Assembly: GCA_000471045.1 (NCBI GenBank)
Contig: KI301992.1
Location: forward strand, 824,932-862,042
DNA length: 37,111 nucleotides
From: an actinobacterium LLX17
Lineage (GTDB): Bacteria; Actinomycetota; Actinomycetes; Propionibacteriales; Nocardioidaceae
Reading direction: 5' to 3'
A program made the position numbers and the translations under genes. Of the stretch, positions 25,251 to 34,312 are shown one piece after another; the stretch's first letter is position 1; every line of letters starts with the position of its first letter. The notes beneath the pieces are model-generated. The model was not told the DNA's origin, ran no database searches, and saw only the letters and a list, made by a program, of their open reading frames with translations.

Positions 25251-25289
25251 TGTCTGACATGAGGGACATAGTCGGGAGCATGTCCGACA
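25251..25289. promoter_or_regulatory. Paired TGTCNGACA palindromes before the ABC exporter
   Basis: TGTC-T-GACA (25251-25259) and TGTC-C-GACA (25281-25289) are two copies of one 9-bp palindrome with centres exactly 30 bp apart, about three helical turns. The second overlaps the proposed ATG at 25280. The arrangement resembles an operator for a dimeric repressor bound to one DNA face in the divergent intergenic region. No regulator gene is adjacent. Confidence 0.55.
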
Positions 25290-26266
25290 TGATTCGCGCG
25301 ACCGGTCTGGTCAAGCGCTACAAGAACACCGTCGCACTGCAAGGTCTCGACCTCGTGGTGCCTGAAGGCAAGGTGCTAGGACTCCTCGGTCCCAACGGCG
25401 CCGGCAAGACCACCGCCGTCCGCATCCTGGCCACCCTGCTGGCCGCCGACGAGGGCTCCGCCGTGGTGGCGGGGGTCGACGTGAAGGCCGACCCCATGGG
25501 CGTGCGCGCGAAGATCGGTCTGTCCGGCCAGTACGCCGCGGTCGACGAGCACCTCACGGGATACGAGAACCTCGAGATGGTCGGCCGGCTGTACGGCATG
25601 GGCAAGTCGGCGTCGGCGGCCCGCGCGCGGCAGCTGCTCGAGCGCTTCGACCTCGCCGACGCGGCCGACCGCCCCTCCAAGACCTACTCCGGTGGCATGC
25701 GCCGGCGGCTCGACCTCGCCGGGGCGCTGGTGGCCGAGCCGCCAGTGCTGATCCTCGACGAGCCCACCACGGGTCTCGACCCGCGCAGCCGGCAGCAGAT
25801 GTGGACGGTCATCCGAGACCTCGTCTCCGACGGTGCCACCCTGCTGCTCACCACGCAGTACCTCGAGGAGGCCGACCTGCTCGCCGACGACATCGTCGTC
25901 ATCGACCACGGGCGGGCCATCGCCCGCGGCACGGCCGACCAGCTCAAGGCCCAGGTCGGTGGCGAGCGCATCGAGGTCGTGGTGGCCGACGCCACCCGGG
26001 TCGATGACGCGGCTCGGGCGCTCGGCACGGTCGCCCAGGGCGAGGTGCAGTCCGACGTCTCGCGGCGCTCGGTCACCGCAGCCGTCGAGGGTGACGGTGC
26101 CGGCCGTCTGATGCAGGTGCTGCAGAATCTGCGCGACGCCCAGATCGAGGTGCTCGACGTCGGCCTGCGGCGTCCCACCCTCGACGACGTCTTCCTGACC
26201 CTGACCGGCCGCACGGCCGAGTCCGACCAGTCCGCCGAGAACGAGAAGGAAGAGGTTCCCGCATGA
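25280..26266 (+). CDS. ABC exporter ATPase, DrrA/daunorubicin-resistance type
   Basis: ATP-binding subunit of 328 aa. Walker A GPNGAGKTT (37-45), Q-loop near LSGQYAAVDEHLTGYENL, signature YSGGM (136-140), Walker B LILDEP (157-162), D-loop GLDPRSR and H-loop region LLLTTQYLEEAD. The last is the TQYLEEAD form of DrrA-like exporters, which have Gln-Tyr after the usual switch position. A C-terminal domain (about 225-310) is also typical. Substrate unknown; the family includes drug and lipid exporters. The start is uncertain between ATG 25280 and ATG 25289; GGGAG (25274-25278) is better spaced for the latter. The stop overlaps the permease ATG. Confidence 0.93.
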   Translation: MSDMIRATGLVKRYKNTVALQGLDLVVPEGKVLGLLGPNGAGKTTAVRILATLLAADEGSAVVAGVDVKADPMGVRAKIGLSGQYAAVDEHLTGYENLEMVGRLYGMGKSASAARARQLLERFDLADAADRPSKTYSGGMRRRLDLAGALVAEPPVLILDEPTTGLDPRSRQQMWTVIRDLVSDGATLLLTTQYLEEADLLADDIVVIDHGRAIARGTADQLKAQVGGERIEVVVADATRVDDAARALGTVAQGEVQSDVSRRSVTAAVEGDGAGRLMQVLQNLRDAQIEVLDVGLRRPTLDDVFLTLTGRTAESDQSAENEKEEVPA

Positions 26267-27081
26267 CCGCGACGAAGCTGAGCCCGATGCGGGTCGCCTC
26301 CGACGGCTGGGTCGTGGCCAAGCGCAACGTCATCAAGATCAAGCGGGTGCCGGAGATCCTGGTCTTCGTCCTGATCTCGCCCATCATGTTCGTGCTGCTG
26401 TTCGCGTACGTGTTCGGCGGCGCCATCGACGCCGGTGCGGGGCTCGACTACAAGGAGTTCCTGGTCGGCGGCATCTTCGCCCAGACCGTCGTCTTCGGTG
26501 CCACGTTCACCGGAGCCGGGCTGGCCGAGGACATGCAGAAGGGCATCATCGACCGCTTCCGGTCGCTGCCCATGGCGCGGTCGGCGGTGCTGATCGGACG
26601 CACCACGAGCGACATCGTCTACAACGTGCTGTCGCTGATCATCATGGCGCTGACCGGCCTGGTCGTCGGCTGGCGGGCACGTGAGGGCCTGTTCGACATG
26701 CTGGCGGGCTTCGCGCTGCTGCTGCTGTTCGCCTACGCGATCAGCTGGGTCATGGGCTACGTCGGACTGCTGGTGCCGAGCCCCGAGGTCATCAACAACG
26801 CCTCGTTCATCGTCATCATGCCGCTGACGTTCGTCTCCAACGCGTTCGTGCCGCTCGAGTCGTTCCCCAGCGGGTTGCGGCAGTTCGTCGAGTGGAACCC
26901 GGTCTCGGCGGTCACCCAGGCGGTGCGTGAGCTGTTCGGCAACACCTCCGATGCCGTGCCGGTGCCCGACGTGTGGTCGATGCAGAACCCGGTGCTCTAC
27001 ACGCTGATCTGGGTCGTCATCATCCTGGTGATCTTCGTCCCGCTGTCGGTCCGCCAGTACCGCATCGCCAGCAGCCGCTGA
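26263..27081 (+). CDS. ABC exporter permease, DrrB/ABC-2 type
   Basis: Membrane subunit of 272 aa partnering the ATPase. Six hydrophobic segments: about 31-51, 68-88, 114-136, 145-167, 176-198 and 244-262. The ABC-2 signature region is seen in GLAEDMQKGIIDRFRSLPMAR, which contacts the ATPase, and in FVSNAFVPLESFPSGLR and WNPVSAVTQAVRELF. ATG 26263 overlaps the ATPase stop, with AAGGAAGAGG upstream. Together the genes encode a complete heteromeric half-transporter exporter. Substrate cannot be predicted. Confidence 0.93.
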   Translation: MTATKLSPMRVASDGWVVAKRNVIKIKRVPEILVFVLISPIMFVLLFAYVFGGAIDAGAGLDYKEFLVGGIFAQTVVFGATFTGAGLAEDMQKGIIDRFRSLPMARSAVLIGRTTSDIVYNVLSLIIMALTGLVVGWRAREGLFDMLAGFALLLLFAYAISWVMGYVGLLVPSPEVINNASFIVIMPLTFVSNAFVPLESFPSGLRQFVEWNPVSAVTQAVRELFGNTSDAVPVPDVWSMQNPVLYTLIWVVIILVIFVPLSVRQYRIASSR

Positions 27082-27089
27082 CCCCGCGC

Positions 27090-27119
27090 GGGCCGGGTGG
27101 GGTCGTTCCCGCCCGGCCC
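27090..27119 (+). terminator. Terminator after the ABC exporter operon
   Basis: GGGCCGGGTGGG (27090-27101) pairs with CCCGCCCGGCCC (27108-27119) over 12 bp with one G-U wobble and a 6-nt GTCGTT loop, 8 nt after the permease stop. No U-tract. Confidence 0.75.
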
Positions 27120-27154
27120 ACGCGCGTCGCCCGAGATCCGTCAGAGCGCTGACG

Positions 27155-27160
27155 TACGCT
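27155..27160 (+). promoter_or_regulatory. Candidate dnaE -10 box with an adjacent inverted repeat
   Basis: TACGCT lies about 67 nt before the dnaE ATG. Just upstream GTCAG-AGCG-CTGAC (27140-27153) forms a 5-bp inverted repeat over the spacer region. The -35 is unclear. Confidence 0.35.
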
Positions 27161-27226
27161 GTTGGTCTTCCCCGAACCCGCCCGCGAGGGCACGTCCGTT
27201 CGTCATGTCTGGAGGCCGCCGCAGCA

Positions 27227-30200
27227 ATGTCGAGCGACTCGTCCTTCGTGCACCTGCACGTCCACACCGAGTACTCGATGCTCGACGGCGCCTCGCTGCT
27301 CGACGGGTTGTTCAGCCGCACGGCTGAGCTGGGAATGCCGGCCATCGCGATGACCGATCACGGCAACGTGCACGGTGCCTACGACTTCTGGTCCAAGGCC
27401 AAGCAGCACGGCATCAAGCCGATCATCGGCCTCGAGGCCTACCTCACGCCCGGCACCCACCGCAGCGAGCGCAAGAAGGTCCGCTGGGGCAAGGGTGGCG
27501 CGGCCGAGGAGGGCGGCAACGACGTCGCCGGCGGCGGCGCGTACACGCACATGACGATGCTCGCCAGCACCACCGAGGGCATGCACAACCTGTTCCGGCT
27601 CTCGTCGCTGTCGAGCATGGAGGGCTACTACTACAAGCCCCGCGCCGACCGCGAGCTCCTCCAGCAGTACTCCACCGGACTCATCGCCACCACGGGCTGC
27701 CCGTCCGGCGAGATCCAGACCCGTCTGCGCCTGGGCCAGTACGAGGAGGCCCGCCGCGCCGCGGGTGAGTTCCAGGAGATCTTCGGCCGCGAGAACTTCT
27801 TCCTCGAGCTGATGGACCACGACATCGGCATCGAGAAGATCGTCCGCGACGACCTCCTCAAGCTGGGCCGCGACCTCGGCATCCCGCCGGTCGCCACCAA
27901 CGACTCGCACTACAACAACCCCGAGGACGCCGACGCCCACGACGCCCTCATCTGCGTCGCCTCCGGCAAGACCATCAGCGATCCCAAGCGCCTCAAGTTC
28001 GACGGCGGCGGCTACTACATCAAGTCCGCCGCCGAGATGCGCTCGCTGTGGGAGGACAAGTTCGACATGAAGGAGGCGTGCGACAACACGCTCCTCATCG
28101 CCGAGCGCTGCGACCTGCAGTTCACCGAGTCCAACGGCGGCTACATGGCCCGCGCCGACGTGCCGGCCGGCGAGACCGAGGAGAGCTGGTTCGTCAAGGA
28201 GGTCTGGCGCGGCATCGAGTCGCGCTACCCCGGCGAGAAGCTCACCGACGCCGTCCGCGCACGCGTCGACATGGAGCTCGAGGTCATCCGCACCAAGGGC
28301 TACTGCGGCTACTACCTCGTGGTCGCCGACTTCATCGGCTGGGCCAAGGACAACGGCATCCGCGTCGGCCCCGGTCGTGGCTCGGGCGCCGGCTCCATCG
28401 CCGCGTACGCGCTGCGCATCACCGACCTGTGCCCCCTGACGCACGGCCTGATCTTCGAGCGCTTCCTCAACCCCGAGCGCCCTTCGATGCCTGACTTCGA
28501 CATCGACTTCGACGAGCGCCGCCGCAGCGAGGTCATCCGCTACGTCTCGCAGAAGTACGGCGAGGAGCGGGTCGCGATGATCGCGACGTTCGGCCGGCTC
28601 AAGTCCAAGGCCGCCATCAAGGACGCCAACCGCGTGCTCGACTACCCGTTCGCGATGGGTGAGCGCATCACCAAGGCGCTGCCGGCCGACGTCATGGGCA
28701 AGGGCGTGCCGCTCAAGGAGATCTTCAACTCCGACCACAAGCGCTACTCCGACGGCAAGGAGTTCCGCGAGCTGCACGCCAGCGACGCCGAGGTCCGCAA
28801 GATCTACGACACCGCCGTCGGCCTCGAGGGCCAGATCCGCCAGTGGGGCGTCCACGCCGCCGGCGTCATCATGAGCAGCGACCCGCTCATCGACATCGTG
28901 CCGATCATGCGCCGCGAGCAGGACGGCGCCATCATCACCCAGTTCGACTACCCGATGTGCGAGGCGCTCGGGCTGGTCAAGATGGACTTCCTGGGCCTGC
29001 GCAACCTCACGGTGCTCGACGACGCCCTCGAGAACATCAAGCTCAACCGCGACATCGACGTCGTGCTCGAGGACCTCACCTTCGACGACCCGGTCACCTA
29101 CGAGCTGCTCTCGCGCGGCGACACCCTGGGCGTCTTCCAGCTCGACGGCGGCCCCATGCGGGCCCTGCTGCGCAGCATGCGGCCCGACAAGTTCGAGGAC
29201 ATCTCGGCCGTCGGTGCGCTCTACCGTCCCGGCCCCATGGGCGCCGACTCCCACAACAAGTACGCGCGGCGCAAGAACGGCCGCGAGCCGATCGACCCCA
29301 TCCACCCCGAGCTCGAGAAGCCCCTCGAGACCGTGCTCGGCGAGACCTACGGCCTGATCGTGTACCAGGAGCAGGTCATGGAGATCGCCCAGGTGCTGGC
29401 GGGCTTCAGCCTCGGGCAGGCCGACAACCTGCGTCGTGCCATGGGCAAGAAGAAGAAGGAAGAGCTCGACAAGCAGTACGCCGGCTTCCAGGCCGGCATG
29501 CTCGAGCGCGGCTACTCCCAGAAGGCCATCACGGCGCTGTGGGAGATCCTGCTGCCGTTCTCCGACTACGCCTTCAACAAGGCGCACTCGGCCGCGTACG
29601 GCGTCATCAGCTACTGGACCGCCTACCTCAAGGCCAACTTCCCGGCCGAGTACATGGCCGCGCTGCTCACCAGCACCCGCGGCGACAAGGACAAGTCGGC
29701 CATCTACCTGGCCGAGTGCCGTCGCATGGGCATCCAGGTGCTGCCGCCCGACGTCAACGAGTCGCAGTCCAACTTCTCGTCCGTCGGCACCGACATCCGC
29801 TTCGGCCTGTCGGCGGTGCGCAACGTCGGCGAGAACGTGGTGGGCGGCATCATCGAGGCCCGCGAGGCCAAGGGCGCGTTCAGCGACTTCGCCGACTTCC
29901 TTGACAAGGTGCCGCTGCTCGTCTGCAACAAGCGGGTGCTGGACTCCCTCATCAAGGCCGGTGCGTTCGACTCGTTGAACCACCGCCGGCGCGCCCTCGC
30001 CACGATCGCCGAGGAGGCCGTCGACCAGCACGTCGACCTCAAGCGCAACGCCGCCATCGGTCAGGACTCGCTGTTCGGCGGTCTCGACGACTCCGGCGGC
30101 GGTGGTGTCAGCGTGGTCGTGCCGGCCATGCCCGAGTGGGACAAGACGCAGCTGCTCGCGTTCGAGCGCGACATGCTCGGGCTGTACGTCTCCGACCACC

Positions 30201-30775
30201 CCCTGCTCGGCATGGAGCACGTGCTGCGCGCCAGCAGCGACTGCTCGCTGGGTGAGCTGATCGGCGACACCGACCGCGAGGACGGGTCCATCGTCCGCAT
30301 CTGCGGCCTCATCACCGGGGTGCAGCGGCGCTTGTCCAAGAAGGGCGACACCTGGGCCTCGGTCACGATCGAGGATCTCGAGGGCGCCGTCGAGGTCATG
30401 GTCTTCCCGGCCGCCTACACACTCGCGTCGCAGGTGCTGCAGAACGACACGGTCGTCACGGTCAAGGCGCGCCTCCGCCGCCGCGACGAAGGACTCGACC
30501 TGATGGGCATGGAGGTCACGCTGCCCGCCATGTCGACGTCCGGGTCCGAGATGCCGCTGGCCGTCAGCATGCCGGTGGCCCGCTGCACCGCCGAGATGAT
30601 CGGGCGGTTCAAGCAGGTCCTGTCGGCCCACCCGGGCGCCTCCGAGGTGCACCTGAAGCTGGTCAGCCCGTCCGGCACCAAGGTCATGCGGCTCGACAAC
30701 GCCTACCGTGTCACCCAGTCGTCGGCGCTCATCGCCGACCTCAAGGAGCTCCTGGGACCGAGCTGCGTCGCATGA
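27227..30775 (+). CDS. dnaE: DNA polymerase III alpha subunit DnaE (DnaE1 type)
   Basis: Replicative polymerase of 1182 aa. The N-terminal PHP domain (HLHVHTEYSMLDG) retains every expected metal ligand: H11, H13, D20, H45, E70, H108, C158, D226, H228. In mycobacterial DnaE1 this set gives intrinsic 3'-5' proofreading, so the same is likely here. The polymerase catalytic aspartates D423 and D425 lie in MPDFDIDFDERRR; GPGRGSGAGS and the thumb/fingers segments (FAMGERITKALP, RQWGVHAAGVIM, RRAMGKKKKEE) follow. The C-terminus has the beta-binding and OB-fold regions (about residues 1000-1080; VRICGLITGVQRRLSKKG). ATG 27227 has GGAGG 11 nt upstream. The stop overlaps a possible ATG of the next gene. 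Confidence 0.97.
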   Translation: MSSDSSFVHLHVHTEYSMLDGASLLDGLFSRTAELGMPAIAMTDHGNVHGAYDFWSKAKQHGIKPIIGLEAYLTPGTHRSERKKVRWGKGGAAEEGGNDVAGGGAYTHMTMLASTTEGMHNLFRLSSLSSMEGYYYKPRADRELLQQYSTGLIATTGCPSGEIQTRLRLGQYEEARRAAGEFQEIFGRENFFLELMDHDIGIEKIVRDDLLKLGRDLGIPPVATNDSHYNNPEDADAHDALICVASGKTISDPKRLKFDGGGYYIKSAAEMRSLWEDKFDMKEACDNTLLIAERCDLQFTESNGGYMARADVPAGETEESWFVKEVWRGIESRYPGEKLTDAVRARVDMELEVIRTKGYCGYYLVVADFIGWAKDNGIRVGPGRGSGAGSIAAYALRITDLCPLTHGLIFERFLNPERPSMPDFDIDFDERRRSEVIRYVSQKYGEERVAMIATFGRLKSKAAIKDANRVLDYPFAMGERITKALPADVMGKGVPLKEIFNSDHKRYSDGKEFRELHASDAEVRKIYDTAVGLEGQIRQWGVHAAGVIMSSDPLIDIVPIMRREQDGAIITQFDYPMCEALGLVKMDFLGLRNLTVLDDALENIKLNRDIDVVLEDLTFDDPVTYELLSRGDTLGVFQLDGGPMRALLRSMRPDKFEDISAVGALYRPGPMGADSHNKYARRKNGREPIDPIHPELEKPLETVLGETYGLIVYQEQVMEIAQVLAGFSLGQADNLRRAMGKKKKEELDKQYAGFQAGMLERGYSQKAITALWEILLPFSDYAFNKAHSAAYGVISYWTAYLKANFPAEYMAALLTSTRGDKDKSAIYLAECRRMGIQVLPPDVNESQSNFSSVGTDIRFGLSAVRNVGENVVGGIIEAREAKGAFSDFADFLDKVPLLVCNKRVLDSLIKAGAFDSLNHRRRALATIAEEAVDQHVDLKRNAAIGQDSLFGGLDDSGGGGVSVVVPAMPEWDKTQLLAFERDMLGLYVSDHPLLGMEHVLRASSDCSLGELIGDTDREDGSIVRICGLITGVQRRLSKKGDTWASVTIEDLEGAVEVMVFPAAYTLASQVLQNDTVVTVKARLRRRDEGLDLMGMEVTLPAMSTSGSEMPLAVSMPVARCTAEMIGRFKQVLSAHPGASEVHLKLVSPSGTKVMRLDNAYRVTQSSALIADLKELLGPSCVA

Positions 30776-30804
30776 GTGTCCCGATGCTCGAGGGAGATGA
30801 CCGC

Positions 30805-31284
30805 ATGAGCACGTTCGGCACGAGGTGGATCGTGGGCGTCGTGGCCACGGCCGTGGCGGTCGGTCTCGCCGGTGCGGTGGCCTGGGCCACGTGGGCCGAC
30901 CCGGGCACGTGGGTCGTCGTCGAGGGCGGCCTGACGATGAACGAGCCCGGCTCACGCGGGCAGTTCGGCACGGTCGTCACCTTCGTCCTGGTGGGGCTGA
31001 TCGCCGGCCTGCTGTTGGGCCTCATCGCCGTGGTCACCTCGCCGCGCCTGGGCTGGACCATGACGTTCATCGTCGGCCTGCTGGCGGTGGTGGCGTCGCT
31101 GATCGCCTGGCGGCTGGGCGTCGTGATCGGTCCGCCCGACCCCACGGCCGTCCGCGACCTGTCGATCGGTGACTCGGTTCCGGCCGAGCTCGTGGTCGAC
31201 ACCTGGGTGGCGTTCCTGGCCTGGCCGATCGGTGCGATGGCCGGCGTGCTCGCCGGCTCGGGCTTCAGCCGCATTCCCGACTGA
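30805..31284 (+). CDS. Small membrane protein of unknown function
   Basis: Protein of 159 aa with four hydrophobic segments: about 8-28, 50-75, 80-103 and 130-155. A short outward loop follows the first (WADPGTWVVVEGGLTMNEPG) and another lies before the last (PPDPTAVRDLSIGDSVPAEL). It resembles the DUF2567-like actinobacterial membrane proteins, but I am unsure of the family. ATG 30805 is chosen because GAGGGAG sits 7-8 nt upstream; ATG 30772, overlapping the dnaE stop, would add 11 residues. It is likely co-transcribed with dnaE. The gene ends 4 nt from the convergent ybaK stop. Confidence 0.8.
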   Translation: MSTFGTRWIVGVVATAVAVGLAGAVAWATWADPGTWVVVEGGLTMNEPGSRGQFGTVVTFVLVGLIAGLLLGLIAVVTSPRLGWTMTFIVGLLAVVASLIAWRLGVVIGPPDPTAVRDLSIGDSVPAELVVDTWVAFLAWPIGAMAGVLAGSGFSRIPD

Positions 31285-31288
31285 GCCG

Positions 31289-31765
31289 TCAGCGGGCGAT
31301 GGGCGCCACCACGGCAGCCGTGAGGCGCAGCAGGTCGGCGGGTGACAGCTCGACGTCGAGGCCGCGCCTGCCGCCCGAGACCAGCACGGTGTCCCAGAGC
31401 TCGGCCGTCTCGTCCACCACAGTGGGATGAGGGCGCTTCTGTCCCAACGGCGAGATGCCGCCCAGCACGTAGCCGGTCGCTCGTTGAGCTGCGGCCGGGT
31501 CGGCCATCTGGGCACGCTTGCGCCTGAGCGCCGCCGCGAGGGCCTTGAGGTCGAGCGTGCACGTCACGGGCACGATGCCGACGGCGAGGGCGCCATCGGC
31601 CTCGACCATCAGCGTCTTGAACACCCGGTCCGGCTCCACACCGAGCGCCTCGGCTGCCTCCAACCCGTACGACGCCGTTCGCGGATCGTGGTCGTACGCC
31701 CGCAGCTCGAACGCCACTCCGGCGGCCCGGAGAGCGTCGGTGGCCGGGGTGCCTGCGCTGCTCAT
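31289..31765 (-). CDS. ybaK: YbaK-type Cys-tRNA(Pro)/aminoacyl-tRNA deacylase
   Basis: Free-standing trans-editing protein of 158 aa in the YbaK/ProX fold, which hydrolyses mischarged Cys-tRNA(Pro). Family features: AYDHDPRTASYGLEAAEALG, VFKTLMVEADG with the essential Lys, DLKALAAALRRKRAQMAD, and TGYVLGGISPLGQKRPHPTVVDE, where GGISP(L/F)G is diagnostic. ATG 31765 overlaps the benE stop (ATGA) with GAGGA about 8 nt upstream, so it is the second gene of a benE-ybaK unit. The much longer open frame upstream only reads through benE. Confidence 0.93.
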   Translation of the reverse strand: MSSAGTPATDALRAAGVAFELRAYDHDPRTASYGLEAAEALGVEPDRVFKTLMVEADGALAVGIVPVTCTLDLKALAAALRRKRAQMADPAAAQRATGYVLGGISPLGQKRPHPTVVDETAELWDTVLVSGGRRGLDVELSPADLLRLTAAVVAPIAR

Positions 31766-32952
31766 GGGGCCGTTCCTCGGGCGGGACGCTCGATGCCCCA
31801 CCGGACCGCGAGCCCGAGCACGAGCGCCCAGAACGCACCGCCGACGCCGAGGATCGTCAACCCCGACGCGGCCACCAGGAAGGCGACCGCTGAGCTGGTG
31901 CGGTGCTCGGGATCCTCCAACGATCCGCGGAGCGCGGCCGCGAACGCCGCCAGCAGCGCGAGGCCCGCGACGGACTCCACGATGCCGGGGGAGGCGGCGG
32001 CCGAGAGGGCCACCAGCGCGCCGGCCAGCGGACCCAGCACGAGGTAGGCCGCACCGGTCGTGGCGGCGGCGATCCAACGGCGATCCTTGGGACCCGCGCC
32101 GTCGCCTGCGTTGAGTGCGGCCGACAATGCGGCGAGGTTCATGGCGTGACCACCGAGCGGCGCGACGACCGCGGTGCCGACCCCGGCCGCGACCATGCTG
32201 GGTGTCCACGGCACCCGGTAGCCGAACGACGCCATCACCGCGACGCCCGGGATGTTCTGCGACGCCATGGTCACCACGGTCAGGGGAATGGCGATGCCCA
32301 CGACGGCCGCGACGGTGAACGTCGGACCGGTCCACTCCAGCACCGGCAGCAGGTCGCCTCGCGGCACGGACGCACCGGAGTCGAGGAGGTCGAGCGCCAT
32401 GACCCCGAGCGCCACGACGAACGCGATCGGCACCGCCCACGTCGGCACCCAGCGGGTGGCGAGCAGCCAGACCACGAGAATCGGAGCGATCAGCACGGGG
32501 GAGTCGGCAACCGCCACGAACGGCGCCAGGCACAGCTGCAGCAGCACCCCGCCGAGCATCGCCTGGGCCAGCGGCACCGGGATGCGACCGATCAGCCGGC
32601 CCAACGCCGGGACCGCGCCGGTGAGCGCCAGCAGCACACCGATGACGAGGAACGCGCCGACCGCGGCCGACCACCCGCCCTCCACCTCACCCGTGCTGAC
32701 CAGGAGCGCGGCCCCGGGCGTCGACCAGGCGAACGAGAGCGGCAACCGGGTGCGGACGGCGAGGACGAGCATGATCAGCCCGAAGACGATCGACAGCGCG
32801 AGCAGCCCGCTGGCCGCCTGGGTGGGACTCGCGCCCACGGCTCGCAGCCCGGCGATGACGACGGCGAACGACGACGTGAACCCGACCAGCGCCGCCACCA
32901 GGCCGGCCACCACCGGCTGGCGGAGTGAGGCACTGGTGGTCGCGTCGGGCAC
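31762..32952 (-). CDS. benE: BenE-family benzoate/aromatic acid transporter
   Basis: Membrane protein of 396 aa with about 12 hydrophobic segments. The fold is that of the NCS2/SLC-related BenE family, named after the Acinetobacter benzoate:H+ symporter. Typical stretches: [56 protein letters not shown] (the BenE family MASQN(L/I)PG) and [12 protein letters not shown]. Many actinobacteria carry a BenE with no nearby benzoate pathway, as here, so the true substrate is unknown. GTG 32952 is used because a TAGGCT box lies exactly 7 nt upstream and there is no Shine-Dalgarno. Confidence 0.92.
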   Translation of the reverse strand: MPDATTSASLRQPVVAGLVAALVGFTSSFAVVIAGLRAVGASPTQAASGLLALSIVFGLIMLVLAVRTRLPLSFAWSTPGAALLVSTGEVEGGWSAAVGAFLVIGVLLALTGAVPALGRLIGRIPVPLAQAMLGGVLLQLCLAPFVAVADSPVLIAPILVVWLLATRWVPTWAVPIAFVVALGVMALDLLDSGASVPRGDLLPVLEWTGPTFTVAAVVGIAIPLTVVTMASQNIPGVAVMASFGYRVPWTPSMVAAGVGTAVVAPLGGHAMNLAALSAALNAGDGAGPKDRRWIAAATTGAAYLVLGPLAGALVALSAAASPGIVESVAGLALLAAFAAALRGSLEDPEHRTSSAVAFLVAASGLTILGVGGAFWALVLGLAVRWGIERPARGTAP

Positions 32953-32959
32953 GGGCGGC

Positions 32960-32965
32960 AGCCTA
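32960..32965 (-). promoter_or_regulatory. -10 box of a leaderless benE promoter
   Basis: TAGGCT on the minus strand, identical to the murE box, ends 7 nt before GTG 32952. It shares a 40-bp intergenic region with the hisD promoter. Confidence 0.6.
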
Positions 32966-32979
32966 CGCCGCGCGGTCCG

Positions 32980-32985
32980 TAGACT
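32980..32985 (+). promoter_or_regulatory. -10 box of a leaderless hisD promoter
   Basis: TAGACT ends 7 nt before GTG 32993. Its -35 region would fall within the benE promoter, so the two divergent promoters overlap back to back. Confidence 0.6.
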
Positions 32986-32992
32986 TCAGCCC

Positions 32993-34312
32993 GTGATGCG
33001 ACGACTCGACGTGAGGGGCGTGCGGTCCGACGAGACCGCCTTGGACGCCGCCGATGCCTACCGGTCCGTGGTGCCGCGTGCCGAGGTCGACGTCGAGCAC
33101 GCCTTGGCCGCCGTGGTGCCGATCTGCGAGGACGTGCGTCAGCGCGGCGCCGACGCCGTGCTCGACGCCGGTGAGCGGTTCGACGGCGTGCGACCGGCCT
33201 CGCTGCGGGTGCCGGCCGCGGCCCTCAGGGAAGCTCTGGCCGCGCTCGACCCGACGGTCCGCGCGGGGCTGGAGGTCGCCATCACCCGCCTGCGCGCCAC
33301 CAGCGAGGCCGAGCTCGAGTCGTCGGTGACCACCGACGTCGCCGCCGGGGCCACGGTCGAGCGCCGCATCGTGCCGATGCGACGCGTCGGGCTGTACGTG
33401 CCGGGCGGCCTCGCGCCGCTCGTCAGCACCGTGATCATGAACGCGGTGCCCGCGCAGGTCGCCGGCGTGCCCGGCATCGCCCTGGCCAGCCCGCCGCAGC
33501 GCGATCACGGCGGACTCCCGCACCCGACGATCCTCGCGGCGTGCGCGCTGCTGGGCATCGAGGAGGTCTACGCGGCCGGTGGCGCCCAGGCGCTGGCGAT
33601 GTTCGCCTACGGCGCGGGGGAGTGCCGTCCCGTCAACCTCATCACCGGCCCGGGCAACATCTTCGTGGCCGCCGCCAAGCGTCACCTGCAGGGCACCGTG
33701 GCGATCGACTCCGAGGCCGGCCCCACCGAGATCGCGGTCATCGCCGACGCGACCGCCGACCCTGCGTTCGTGGCCGCCGACCTGGTCAGCCAGGCCGAGC
33801 ACGACCCCATGGCCGCCAGCGTGCTGATCACCGACAGCGAGGACCTCGCGGAGGCGGTCGATCGCGAGCTGGAGCGCCAGGTGCCCGCCGCGCGGCACAC
33901 CGAGCGGATCCGCACCGCCCTGGCCGGCCAGCAGTCGGCCACCGTGCTGGTGCGCGACGTCGACCAGGCCGTCGCCGTCGCCAACGCGTACGCCGCCGAG
34001 CACCTCGAGATCCAGACCGTTGACGCCTCCGCCGTGGCCGCGCGCATCACCGACGCCGGGGCCGTGTTCGTCGGCTCGTTCACGCCGGTCTCCCTGGGCG
34101 ACTATGCAGCCGGCTCCAACCACGTGCTGCCCACGGCCGGCTGCGCCTGCCACTCCTCGGGCCTGTCGGTGCGCGCGTTCTGCAAGAACATGCACGTCGT
34201 CACCTACGACGAGGCTGCCCTGCGCGAGGTGGGCGGACACGTCGTCGCGCTCGCCGAGGCCGAGGACCTGCCGAGCCACGGCGCCGCCGTCTCGGTCCGG
34301 ACCGACCGGTGA
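32993..34312 (+). CDS. hisD: Histidinol dehydrogenase HisD
   Basis: NAD-dependent enzyme of 439 aa that performs the last two oxidations, histidinol to histidine, with one Zn. [20 protein letters not shown] and [17 protein letters not shown] are family signatures. Zn ligands by alignment memory: Q267, H270 (QAEHD), D370 (SLGDY) and H429 (LPSHGAAV). Catalytic E336-H337 in AAEHLEI. GTG 32993 is preferred over the next codon ATG 32996 because a TAGACT box lies 7 nt before it; the product differs by one residue. First gene of the his operon; the stop overlaps the hisC GTG. Confidence 0.96.
   Translation: MMRRLDVRGVRSDETALDAADAYRSVVPRAEVDVEHALAAVVPICEDVRQRGADAVLDAGERFDGVRPASLRVPAAALREALAALDPTVRAGLEVAITRLRATSEAELESSVTTDVAAGATVERRIVPMRRVGLYVPGGLAPLVSTVIMNAVPAQVAGVPGIALASPPQRDHGGLPHPTILAACALLGIEEVYAAGGAQALAMFAYGAGECRPVNLITGPGNIFVAAAKRHLQGTVAIDSEAGPTEIAVIADATADPAFVAADLVSQAEHDPMAASVLITDSEDLAEAVDRELERQVPAARHTERIRTALAGQQSATVLVRDVDQAVAVANAYAAEHLEIQTVDASAVAARITDAGAVFVGSFTPVSLGDYAAGSNHVLPTAGCACHSSGLSVRAFCKNMHVVTYDEAALREVGGHVVALAEAEDLPSHGAAVSVRTDR

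Noticed and set aside
27140..27153. LexA/SOS box upstream of dnaE
   Set aside because: GTCAG-AGCG-CTGAC does not match the actinobacterial LexA consensus (GAAC-N4-GTTC type).
27203..30955. Minus-strand open frame of 1250 codons covering dnaE
   Set aside because: Its product is low-complexity (Asp/Val/Glu/Arg/Leu rich) and arises from GC-rich codon bias opposite a clear DnaE with complete motifs.
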